From: Brevundimonas sp. MYb52
GTDB taxonomy: Bacteria; Pseudomonadota; Alphaproteobacteria; Caulobacterales; Caulobacteraceae
Direction of reading: 5' to 3'
DNA: 64,000 nucleotides
NCBI RefSeq assembly: GCF_002979535.1
Contig: NZ_PCPB01000014.1
Location: 1 to 64,000 of the forward strand
Position numbers and translations under genes: made by a program. The notes under the pieces were generated by a model. That model made no database searches. It saw nothing but the letters and a program-made list of their open reading frames with translations, and was not told the DNA's origin. Of this stretch, positions 26,691 to 32,866 are shown in pieces (positions within the stretch are counted from its first letter, which is position 1; each line of letters begins with the position of its first letter).

Positions 26691-27420
26691 TGGGGCTTTG
26701 GTCCGCGTCGGGCTCGGCTATGAAGCGCAGGAAGGCGCGTCCAATCGGAGTGGTCTGGGACTCTTGAAGGCCCGACCCGCTCATGCTGGTCATCAGGCTC
26801 TCTGACTGGATCAAGCCTTCGCGCCCGAGGTCTTTCACGATCCGTTCGAACACGCCCTCCGGCTTTTCCACTTCGGGGTGGGCTCTGACGTAGCCAGTGT
26901 GAATTGACCCCATCACCGTATTGCTGACCTGGCGGACGTAGGCCGGGTCTACTGTCGGATCATTGAGAAACGCCAGAACCCTCAGGTGCGTTGGCGAGAA
27001 GCGTTCAATGTAGCCCAGGAAGGTCCCGGTCAGCGCATCGTCGAGGAACAGGCCGGCGGCCGCGTTGAGCACTGCGTTTCGAAGAGCGTGTAGCTTCGAT
27101 TGCTGGTGGGTTTTTTCCGCCCGGGCGGTCGCCTCGATCATGAGGCTGACGAAGCGAGGGTCGGTCGCCAGCGTTTCTGGAGATACGCCCTCAACCCGTC
27201 GTGTGACTTCGTCCAGGTCGGCAGCAAGGCGATTGAGCCATGCCGCGCGTCGTTCCTCTACGGGGTTCGACACCAGAAGCTCGAGCACCTCGGTCGCCAA
27301 CGCGCCGACGCCGGGCAGGGAGCCGAGCGTTGCTTTGGCTGCCCTCCATCCGATTTCGCGCCCGTCCCGAGTAGGCAGCGGCGGGCGGGCTGCCACTTGG
27401 TGATCGGATGAAGCGGTCAT
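26683..27420 (-). CDS. Hypothetical helical protein, defence-like operon
   Basis: 245 residues, soluble and mostly helical. No family recognised. Conspicuous blocks are ATLGSLPGVGALATEVLELLV followed by PVEERRAAWLNRL, and LHALRNAVLNAA, a C-terminal winged-helix-like end with GREGLIQSESLM and TPIGRAFLRFI. An in-frame start exists at 27519, but ATG 27420 matches the end of the preceding spacer better. It overlaps the downstream membrane gene by 8 bp. The C-terminal pattern (LxREGLIxxxSLMT...TPxGxxFLRF) resembles wHTH tails in abortive-infection-type proteins, a weak resemblance. Confidence 0.6.
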   Translation of the reverse strand: MTASSDHQVAARPPLPTRDGREIGWRAAKATLGSLPGVGALATEVLELLVSNPVEERRAAWLNRLAADLDEVTRRVEGVSPETLATDPRFVSLMIEATARAEKTHQQSKLHALRNAVLNAAAGLFLDDALTGTFLGYIERFSPTHLRVLAFLNDPTVDPAYVRQVSNTVMGSIHTGYVRAHPEVEKPEGVFERIVKDLGREGLIQSESLMTSMSGSGLQESQTTPIGRAFLRFIAEPDADQSPND

Positions 27421-27549
27421 TGGCGGAGTCCTCACAAGCTGGGCGTGATGCTCGGCTTTGCTCCATCGCAATTCAGCATCTGTCGGGCCCAGCAGACTTC
27501 GAACGGCGCCGCTTGGCAAGGCTGGCTTGTGTTCTCGCCCTGACCCTCT

Positions 27550-27930
27550 CTAGGGCTGCATCTGCGCGGGACGCGCTCTCTGCTTTTTTGCCTCGTTCCG
27601 TTTCCATCGCTCGAGTGCCTGGTCCGGCGTCTCGTGCAAGACGTCATCCCAATCATTCGGCTTCTGGCTCGGTGGCGGCTCTCCGATGATGAGGCGAAAG
27701 CCGCCCGAGGGAGGGAAGTCGACGGCGCCGACCGTCTTGCCGGCGGCCTCGACCGCCGAGAGGGCGCGACGGATTTCAGCGGCTGTGAAGGTGGTTTTGT
27801 TCCGCTTCGGGGCGGCCTCGCGCTCATGATCCCGCTGAGCGGTCTCAAAGTCTCGTAAAGCTTCGGCGCGTGCGAGCGCCTGGATAACTTTCAGCAGTGC
27901 GGGATCAAGAGGTGTGCTGTCTTCAGGCAT
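27550..27930 (-). CDS. Short hypothetical protein of the integrative-element type
   Basis: 126 residues, very charged. The core TTFTAAEIRRALSAVEAAG, followed by a short beta-hairpin (GGFRLIIGEPPP), resembles small proteins with a TFTxADIxRAL pattern that I recall next to integrases in alphaproteobacterial islands. The C-terminus is Lys/Arg-rich. ATG 27930 (PEDSTPLDP) overlaps the end of the DUF4145 gene by 8 bp; an in-frame start at 27972 would lie deeper in that gene. Function unknown. Confidence 0.6.
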   Translation of the reverse strand: MPEDSTPLDPALLKVIQALARAEALRDFETAQRDHEREAAPKRNKTTFTAAEIRRALSAVEAAGKTVGAVDFPPSGGFRLIIGEPPPSQKPNDWDDVLHETPDQALERWKRNEAKKQRARPAQMQP

Positions 27931-28696
27931 CGCCCGCCGGCGCCGGAAGCGCAGCCTGACCCGCCTTTGCATCTGCTAGTGCTGCGGTTTTTGAGGCACC
28001 CAGCGCAACCGCCTTAGAAAATCGTTGCTGACGCTTGTGTCGCTCAATGTACCAGTCGTCGATGAGCGACTCGATCAGCTCAATCAGCACCTGCGCTTCC
28101 TCGGGATCGACATCGACGATGACGTTGACGTCGGCTTCCATGTGGGCGCCGATGTTGCCCACTTTCCGCAGAGCCGTCAGCGCTTCGATGCTGTCGACGG
28201 ACACGCCTCGTGGCGCATTGCCTTCTTCAACTGCCTTTTCCAGCGCGCCGATCTCTTTGAAGAGGGTCGACGGCTTCACCTGGCCGAAGTCCCGGATCAT
28301 GCCTTGGAGGCAGCGTCGCGCCAACGTGGCCGAGGCTTTGGGGCTGAGGTCGCGGATTAAGCAAGCCTCAGCGTAATCTTGCCTGATCGCGCTGGGGACG
28401 TAAGAGGGAATGGGCCTGCTACTGCCCTCAGGAATCAAGCGGCGCCACACTAACGGACCTTTGTCCTTGCTTGGTGCGTATGCGCCTTGCACCCTTGTGT
28501 AGGGAAGCACTCCAATCTGAACTAGGGGCTTCTGACACTCGTCATTGGCACAGATTATGGCGGTGGCTCGAATGCCAAGTGCCCCGTCTTTTCCGGGGTC
28601 CTGAAGATAGAACGGCTCCTGAATCGTCGCGTACTTGTTGCTGGTAGCAGTTTGGGGGCGATCGCAGGAGGGACAGACCCAGTTGAAGGCGCTCAA
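27923..28696 (-). CDS. DUF4145 domain protein with N-terminal zinc ribbon
   Basis: 257 residues. Two Cys pairs near the N-terminus (CPSC and CANDEC) suggest a zinc ribbon. The C-terminal half matches DUF4145, a HEPN-like helical domain common in restriction and defence operons: SPKASATLARRCLQGMIRDFG..., LRKVGNIGAHMEADV with the conserved His, and a Glu/Leu-rich final helix. Starts at a TTG that overlaps the stop of the small RHH gene (TTTGAG), implying coupling. A HEPN-like protein just after an RHH regulator fits a toxin/regulator pair (inference). Confidence 0.8.
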   Translation of the reverse strand: MSAFNWVCPSCDRPQTATSNKYATIQEPFYLQDPGKDGALGIRATAIICANDECQKPLVQIGVLPYTRVQGAYAPSKDKGPLVWRRLIPEGSSRPIPSYVPSAIRQDYAEACLIRDLSPKASATLARRCLQGMIRDFGQVKPSTLFKEIGALEKAVEEGNAPRGVSVDSIEALTALRKVGNIGAHMEADVNVIVDVDPEEAQVLIELIESLIDDWYIERHKRQQRFSKAVALGASKTAALADAKAGQAALPAPAGDA

Positions 28697-28872
28697 AGCA
28701 ATTTCTCCAGCACAGCGCGAATGGCGGCAGGGCGCGTGAGCGAGGCGTCGTTCGTCTTGATCCAGGCGTCAAGTTTCGCGAGCTGATCAGGATGGAGGCG
28801 GACAAGAACAGGTGTCCCCTGGCCAGTTGCCGGGCGGCCCCCTCGGTTTTTGATATCAGGTCTTGACGCCAT
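28693..28872 (-). CDS. Small ribbon-helix-helix regulator (59 aa), too short to be found by length
   Basis: Read from ATG at 28872: 59 codons ending in TGA at 28693-28695. The N-terminus is basic (ASRPDIKNRGGRPATG), then TPVLVRLHPDQLAKLDAWI and LTRPAAIRAVLEKLL, the strand-helix-helix pattern of CopG/MetJ-type regulators. Upstream overlaps are minimal and the gene is coupled to DUF4145. Two TGATATCA palindromes (28851-28858, 28881-28888) flank its start codon, suggesting autorepression. It is the first gene of the six-gene leftward operon and so probably its regulator or antitoxin. Confidence 0.8.
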   Translation of the reverse strand: MASRPDIKNRGGRPATGQGTPVLVRLHPDQLAKLDAWIKTNDASLTRPAAIRAVLEKLL

Positions 28873-28888
28873 AGTTGACTTGATATCA
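28851..28888. promoter_or_regulatory. Paired TGATATCA palindromes at the RHH gene start
   Basis: Identical 8-bp palindromes TGATATCA at 28851-28858 and 28881-28888, 30 bp apart (about three helical turns). One lies in the start of the RHH coding sequence, the other 9 bp upstream of its ATG, over the likely -10. The divergent rightward operon begins at 28963, so one set of sites could control both directions. Confidence 0.6.
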
Positions 28889-28962
28889 TAAACGTCGGGC
28901 TGAGCAAGCGCGCCAACGCTTTGCTCAGCCCTAACCGCAACCGATCCTCTGGAGATCAGGTC

Positions 28963-29436
28963 ATGGCTTCACACGCCAATAGCACAGGCACGCCCTGCGC
29001 ACAGCCGGGGCTCGACGCCCGTTTCCCCTATGTGATCGATCCCGATCACCGACAGCCGCGCCCAGTCGATCTGCCGGCAGAGCTGCACGACTTCTTCGAC
29101 GCTGCCGTTCATACCTTCGAGGCCGAGCCCGCCGGCCATGTCCAGGACGGCAACCTGCCTGCAGTCGGCTTCGATCCTGACGCTTGGATCGAACGGCTCG
29201 CCATCGTCGGCGGGGGTGTGTGGTTCAGCCTGGCGCTGTCCATGTCGCCTGATGGCGATGTCGGCGCCGCCTTGCCGATCTGGGCCGAGATCCGCGAACC
29301 GATCGACGCCGAAGCGCGACGAGCGGCGATCGCCCGCGCCATGATCTTGCGGGAAGCCCGCAACATTCTTGCGGATAGGTCCGGGACAGAGGCGACGAAC
29401 CGGGTTCGTCAGGCCGAACCGGAGGCGGGCCGATGA
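28963..29436 (+). CDS. Hypothetical protein, first gene of the rightward operon
   Basis: 157 residues, no recognised family. The order is an acidic/Pro-rich N-terminus (FPYVIDPDHRQPRPVDLPAE), a central segment GGGVWFSLALSMSPDGDVGAAL and a helical, Arg-rich C-terminus. ATG 28963 follows GGAG at 28951. It diverges from the RHH gene (90 bp between starts) and its stop overlaps the next ATG (ATGA). The palindrome GACGAACC-G-GGTTCGTC lies in its last codons at 29394-29410, 23 bp before the next start. Confidence 0.6.
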   Translation: MASHANSTGTPCAQPGLDARFPYVIDPDHRQPRPVDLPAELHDFFDAAVHTFEAEPAGHVQDGNLPAVGFDPDAWIERLAIVGGGVWFSLALSMSPDGDVGAALPIWAEIREPIDAEARRAAIARAMILREARNILADRSGTEATNRVRQAEPEAGR

Positions 29437-29957
29437 TCGGGTGTGATCTGATGAAGCCGCCCCCTGCACCTAGCCGTCGCAGCCTGATCGCCGGCGTCGG
29501 GCTCGGCGCTGGTGTGGCGTTGGGTCTGGGGGTGGCCCCGAGCGCGACCAAGGCTCTGCCGGCCGGCGACGCCGAACTTGTCGCCATTGGTGAGCGGCTC
29601 GAGGTGGTCTTGGCAGAGTTGTCGTCGCGGATCGACGTTCAGCAGTTCCGTATCGCCACCGCTCATGATGCGGCCAAGAGGGACCCCGCTTGGGCGAGCG
29701 CATCTCCGGCGCAGCGGGGCGATCTTCTGAGCCGATACGAGGGTCTGCACGGCGTGGACGATGACGACGCTGACATCGAGGCCCCGGGTTTGGAGCTGGA
29801 CGCCCTGCGGCGGCGAAGCGAGGCCATTACGGCGACGACCTGGGCGGGGCTGCGCACGAAGGCGCTGTTTGTCGCCCATGCCCATGGGCCGCTGAATGAA
29901 GACGCCTCAGAGCTCGCCTCGTTGCTGCGAGACCTGGGGGCGCTGTCCGCCGCCTGA
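29433..29957 (+). CDS. Hypothetical protein with a Tat-like signal
   Basis: 174 residues. The N-terminus PSRRSLIAGVGLGAGVALGL has a twin-arginine followed by a hydrophobic Gly/Ala core, so export through Tat is possible; the motif is a weak match to S/T-R-R-x-F-L-K. The rest is helical and acidic (DAELVAIGERLEVVLAEL, DDDDADIEAPGLELDALRRR). I recall similar short proteins in alphaproteobacterial islands but no function. Start at 29433 has GGAGG eight bases upstream and overlaps the previous stop. Confidence 0.6.
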   Translation: MIGCDLMKPPPAPSRRSLIAGVGLGAGVALGLGVAPSATKALPAGDAELVAIGERLEVVLAELSSRIDVQQFRIATAHDAAKRDPAWASASPAQRGDLLSRYEGLHGVDDDDADIEAPGLELDALRRRSEAITATTWAGLRTKALFVAHAHGPLNEDASELASLLRDLGALSAA

Positions 29958-30072
29958 TCATTCGTGCGTCTCGCGTGCGTGGGGAAGCTGAGGTCGCCCG
30001 ACGCCGGACAGGCGGTTTTGGGTCATCAACGCCCCTGCAAGCCCGCAGCAAGCGGCGAACCCGGAGATGTCT

Positions 30073-30294
30073 ATGACCACCCCAGTTCCAAAACTTCTGA
30101 ACGTAGAGGCCGCAGCAGATCGGCTTGGCGTGTCCAAGTCCTGGCTCGCGCAGAGCCGTTTGTCCGGCAGGGGGCCGGCTTTCACCAAGATCGGCACGCG
30201 CTGCTTGTACAACCCGGAAGATCTGACCGCCTGGCTGGCGAGCCGCCGGCGTTCATCTACCTCGCAAGTCGCCGGCCAGTTGGAGGCGCGCTGA
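30073..30294 (+). CDS. AlpA/excisionase-like MerR-type HTH protein (copy 1)
   Basis: 73 residues. A single winged helix of the AlpA/Xis (helix-turn-helix 17) type: LLNVEAAADRLGVSKSWLAQSRLSG, then GPAFTKIGTRCLYNPEDLTAWLASRR. Such proteins activate or bend DNA for integrase-mediated excision or switch transcription in P4-like elements. ATG 30073 is preferred over ATG 30067, which sits directly on the GGAG ribosome site. The stop overlaps the next ATG. A close relative is at 30892-31119. Confidence 0.8.
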   Translation: MTTPVPKLLNVEAAADRLGVSKSWLAQSRLSGRGPAFTKIGTRCLYNPEDLTAWLASRRRSSTSQVAGQLEAR

Positions 30295-30431
30295 TGGGAA
30301 ACGTCAACAAGCCGAAGGCTGAAGACAAGAAGGCCTCCACCGCGCCGAAGGCGAAAGAGTCTGAAGCCCCGCTGGATCCCCGAGCGATCTACGCCCGGCG
30401 CGCCCAGCGAGCCAAGGCGGCGGCTTCGTAA
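30294..30431 (+). CDS. Small hypothetical Lys/Ala-rich protein
   Basis: 45 residues, strongly charged (NKPKAEDKKASTAPKAKESE, then YARRAQRAKAAAS). Start codon overlaps the stop of the AlpA-like gene (TGATG), the usual spacing for a real coupled gene. No family recognised; composition suggests a disordered or nucleic acid-binding peptide. Low certainty that it is expressed. Confidence 0.45.
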   Translation: MGNVNKPKAEDKKASTAPKAKESEAPLDPRAIYARRAQRAKAAAS

Positions 30432-30483
30432 AACCCTTCGATCTCAGGCGCTGCCGACGCAGCGCCGACCAGGAGAAAATTCC

Positions 30484-30852
30484 ATGGCTATGCTCAAATT
30501 CACGCCCGGTGCAGGGCATTTCGTCCTTTCCGAAGCGAACGGCAATCGCTCTCGCCAACGGATCGTCGTCGGCCCCAACCAGAACCTTCTGGCCGGTCAG
30601 GTGATCAGCAAGGTCACGGGATCGGAGGCCTATGTGGCCCTCGATCCCGATGCGACCGACGGCAGTCAGACCGCCGCAGGCATCCTTTACGATGATGTTG
30701 AGACTGACACGGAGGCCAAGGCTGCCGTCAGCTTCGAGCGCGATTGCGAGGTGGTGCTGGCGAAACTCGTTTGGCCGGATGGCATCACCGAAATCCAGAA
30801 GACGGCCGCCATCGCGGCCCTGTCCGCCAAGGGCATCCATGCCCGGTTCTGA
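30484..30852 (+). CDS. Head decoration protein (lambda gpD-like, HDPD family)
   Basis: 122 residues, close in length to lambda gpD (110). The body matches the family: GPNQNLLAGQVISKV, YVALDPDATDGSQTAAGILYD, AVSFERDCEVVLAKLVWP and a C-terminal helix EIQKTAAIAALSAKGIHARF. Lambda gpD-type trimers stabilise the expanded capsid at its three-fold sites. It has a good AGGAGA ribosome site. No other capsid gene is present in the element; P4 satellites similarly encode their own decoration protein (Psu), an analogy and not homology. Confidence 0.85.
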   Translation: MAMLKFTPGAGHFVLSEANGNRSRQRIVVGPNQNLLAGQVISKVTGSEAYVALDPDATDGSQTAAGILYDDVETDTEAKAAVSFERDCEVVLAKLVWPDGITEIQKTAAIAALSAKGIHARF

Positions 30853-30891
30853 CCGCAGCTTCTCAACCGCCACCCACCACAGGAGACATCC

Positions 30892-31119
30892 GTGACCAAG
30901 TCCGACGTGCCCAGATTGCTGGACACCGCCGCCGCGGCTGAGGCCCTCGGCGTCTCGAAGTCCTGGCTCGATAAGAGCCGCATAACCGGCGAGGGGCCGA
31001 CATTTGTCAGCGTCGGAGGCCGCCGGTTCTACGCGGTCGGCGATCTGAATGCGTGGCTCGACCAGCGCCGCCGCTCTTCAACTTCTGAAACCATCGCCCG
31101 AATGAGGCAGCTGCCATGA
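30892..31119 (+). CDS. AlpA/excisionase-like MerR-type HTH protein (copy 2)
   Basis: 75 residues; start is GTG 30892 with AGGAG eight bases upstream. RLLDTAAAAEALGVSKSWL, GPTFVSVGGRRFYAVGD and LNAWLDQRRRSSTSE align almost end to end with copy 1, sharing LGVSKSWL and RRRSSTS. The duplication probably arose within the element; the copies flank the decoration gene, so that gene may have been picked up with, or inserted between, regulators. Confidence 0.8.
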   Translation: MTKSDVPRLLDTAAAAEALGVSKSWLDKSRITGEGPTFVSVGGRRFYAVGDLNAWLDQRRRSSTSETIARMRQLP

Positions 31120-32000
31120 CCATCGACAACCCGCAAATCGTCGTAGAGCGGAAGGCGGCCCTCGCGAGCCTTCGCGAGCGGAGAGCGGCGACGGAAGTCG
31201 AGCTTCGGGCGGCCGAGATCGCCGTGGCGAATGCATCGGAGGCTCTGGCCTTTTCAGGCGACGCCAAGGCCATCAAGGCTTTCAATGACGCCAGCTCGAA
31301 CATGGCTATGCAGCAGGCGCGACTGGTTGCGTTCGACGAGCAGGTCATTCCGCGAGCAGAGGCGGCTGTCACCGAAGCGCAGAGCGCCGAAGCTGAGGCT
31401 GGGCGTTGGCGCATTTACGAGGAGGCGAAGGCGGCTGCTGAGGCTGCGGCTGACGATCTTCGTCTCAGTTTTGGTCCGCTGAAAGACGATCTGACGCGCC
31501 TTCAGGACGTCATGAGGTCAGCCGCTGCTCTGGTGGAACGGGCCAATGACGACCTGCCGTTCGGAGCTGAAAGGCTGCGCGATCCGGAAGGGAGCGTGCG
31601 CGATCAGTGGCCTCGCGGCGTCCATATCCTGAGCGAAGACGAGGAGGATCGTTGGGTCTACAAGGCGACCGGCTACATTGTTCCGGACAGCAAGCTGGAT
31701 CGCATTGAGCCGCGCGGCCCCTTCGACGGGCTGATCTACACCGGCTCGAGGCCAAGGGCCGCTAGCGTGCGGAACCTGAACAACAGGTCGGAAGTGGTGA
31801 AGGTGCGCTGTCGGAAGCGCGAGGTCCTGAGCCAGCTCCGTTGGGTCCAGGGGCGGCGCCTGGCCGCGATCGACCTCGGGCCGTTGACGGTTGAAGCGAC
31901 CCTAGAGCCGAACATCGAATATGAGCCGATCGATCCGGCCTCAGTCGTGTCGGCGCTCCACCCGATCACCGAGCGTGGCGATGTCGGCGCAGCTGACTGA
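31116..32000 (+). CDS. Coiled-coil hypothetical protein
   Basis: 294 residues. The first ~140 are strongly helical with heptad-like Ala/Glu/Arg repeats (LASLRERRAATEVELRAAE, RAEAAVTEAQSAEAEAG), a coiled coil. The second half is mixed with PRGVHILSEDEEDRWVYKATG and WVQGRRLAAIDLGPLTVEA. No function assigned. Start overlaps the AlpA-like stop by 4 bp (ATGA). Confidence 0.6.
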   Translation: MTIDNPQIVVERKAALASLRERRAATEVELRAAEIAVANASEALAFSGDAKAIKAFNDASSNMAMQQARLVAFDEQVIPRAEAAVTEAQSAEAEAGRWRIYEEAKAAAEAAADDLRLSFGPLKDDLTRLQDVMRSAAALVERANDDLPFGAERLRDPEGSVRDQWPRGVHILSEDEEDRWVYKATGYIVPDSKLDRIEPRGPFDGLIYTGSRPRAASVRNLNNRSEVVKVRCRKREVLSQLRWVQGRRLAAIDLGPLTVEATLEPNIEYEPIDPASVVSALHPITERGDVGAAD

Positions 32001-32250
32001 ACACGAAGTTCTGTCCAGGGTGACCTTCGAGCTCTGGGCCTTTGTCGCGGGCGGCCGGCCAGTCTTCGACGAGAAGAGCAAAGGTCCAGGCCAAGGCGTC
32101 ATCCGGATGGGGGCGAGGGGCGGCGCGTTTCTGCATAAGCGGAAGCGGCCGCCCCAAGCGGTCGAGATCCGACCGTTCGAACGTCTGCTGGTGCGGGCGC
32201 GCAAGGGCGACCGTTGGGTCACCTATTGCGTGTTGAGGCCGGCGACATGA
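31981..32250 (+). CDS. Small hypothetical protein upstream of the primase module
   Basis: 89 residues, basic. ATG 31981 lies inside the end of the previous gene (20-bp overlap) and its stop overlaps the next start (ATGA). Features: EHEVLSRVTFELWAFVAGG and FLHKRKRPPQAVEIRPFERL. No recognised family; its position in a tightly packed run suggests a replication or regulatory accessory role. Confidence 0.5.
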   Translation: MSAQLTEHEVLSRVTFELWAFVAGGRPVFDEKSKGPGQGVIRMGARGGAFLHKRKRPPQAVEIRPFERLLVRARKGDRWVTYCVLRPAT

Positions 32251-32564
32251 CGGGCGCCACGAACCGGCGGGTCGACTTCGGCCGGGTGAACGCCGCCGCC
32301 CTGCGCAACATCGATGCCGTCGTGCGGGGGCTGCTTCCAAGCGGTCGGCGCGAGGCTAGCGAATGGGTGGCTCACAACCCCAACCGCTCCGACAAGCGCC
32401 TGGGGAGCTTCAAGGTGAATCTGATCACCGGGAAGTGGGGCGATTTTTCATCCGGCGATCGCGGCGGCGACCTGGTGAGTCTCGCGGCCTTCGTCACGCG
32501 GACGTCGCAGCGCGACGCCTGCATCCGCCTGGCCGAGAGCCTTGGCGTCCATCCTTTCGAATGA
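32247..32564 (+). CDS. Primase CHC2-like N-terminal module lacking zinc Cys
   Basis: 105 residues. HNPNRSDKRLGSFKVNL, TGKWGDFSSGDRGGDLVSLA and ACIRLAESLGV line up with the zinc-finger region of DnaG-type primases (NPxRxDxxPSFxVNxxTGxWxxFSxGxGGDxISLxxxL), but the four zinc Cys/His are gone. I recall the same Cys-less form in phage DUF927 primase proteins, where it is fused to the N-terminus. Here it is a separate gene, with a HTH gene between it and the DUF927 protein. Coupled to both neighbours by ATGA overlaps. Confidence 0.7.
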   Translation: MTGATNRRVDFGRVNAAALRNIDAVVRGLLPSGRREASEWVAHNPNRSDKRLGSFKVNLITGKWGDFSSGDRGGDLVSLAAFVTRTSQRDACIRLAESLGVHPFE

Positions 32565-32866
32565 GCATCATGAAATCGAGACAGACCTTTTCGCCGGCGC
32601 AATGTCGGGCAGGACGCGGGCTTCTGGACTGGAGCGTGGAGGATCTCGCCCGACGTGCAGGGCTTGAGAACGAAGCCGTTGAGCTGTTCGAGCGCGGCGA
32701 GGGAGAGTTGTCTGACGAAGAGCGTCTCGCTCTGGGCCGCGCTTTCGGGCAGGCGGACGTCATCGCCAAGGCCGAAGGCGCGGCGGGGGAAGGTGTTCGC
32801 TTTCGCTGTCCGAAGTCGCCACTGGGCGCACATGACGAACCGGGTTCGCGCGAGTTCTGGGCATGA
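32561..32866 (+). CDS. XRE-like helix-turn-helix protein
   Basis: 101 residues. FSPAQCRAGRGLLDWSVEDL, ARRAGLENEAVELFERGEG and LSDEERLALGRAF read as the five-helix cro/CI (HTH_3) fold; the C-terminal 35 residues are not assigned. Both ends overlap neighbouring genes, so it is co-transcribed with the primase module. Probable transcriptional or copy-control regulator of the element (inference). A GACGAACC-G-GGTTCGCG site lies near its end, 13 bp before the primase start. Confidence 0.65.
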   Translation: MSIMKSRQTFSPAQCRAGRGLLDWSVEDLARRAGLENEAVELFERGEGELSDEERLALGRAFGQADVIAKAEGAAGEGVRFRCPKSPLGAHDEPGSREFWA

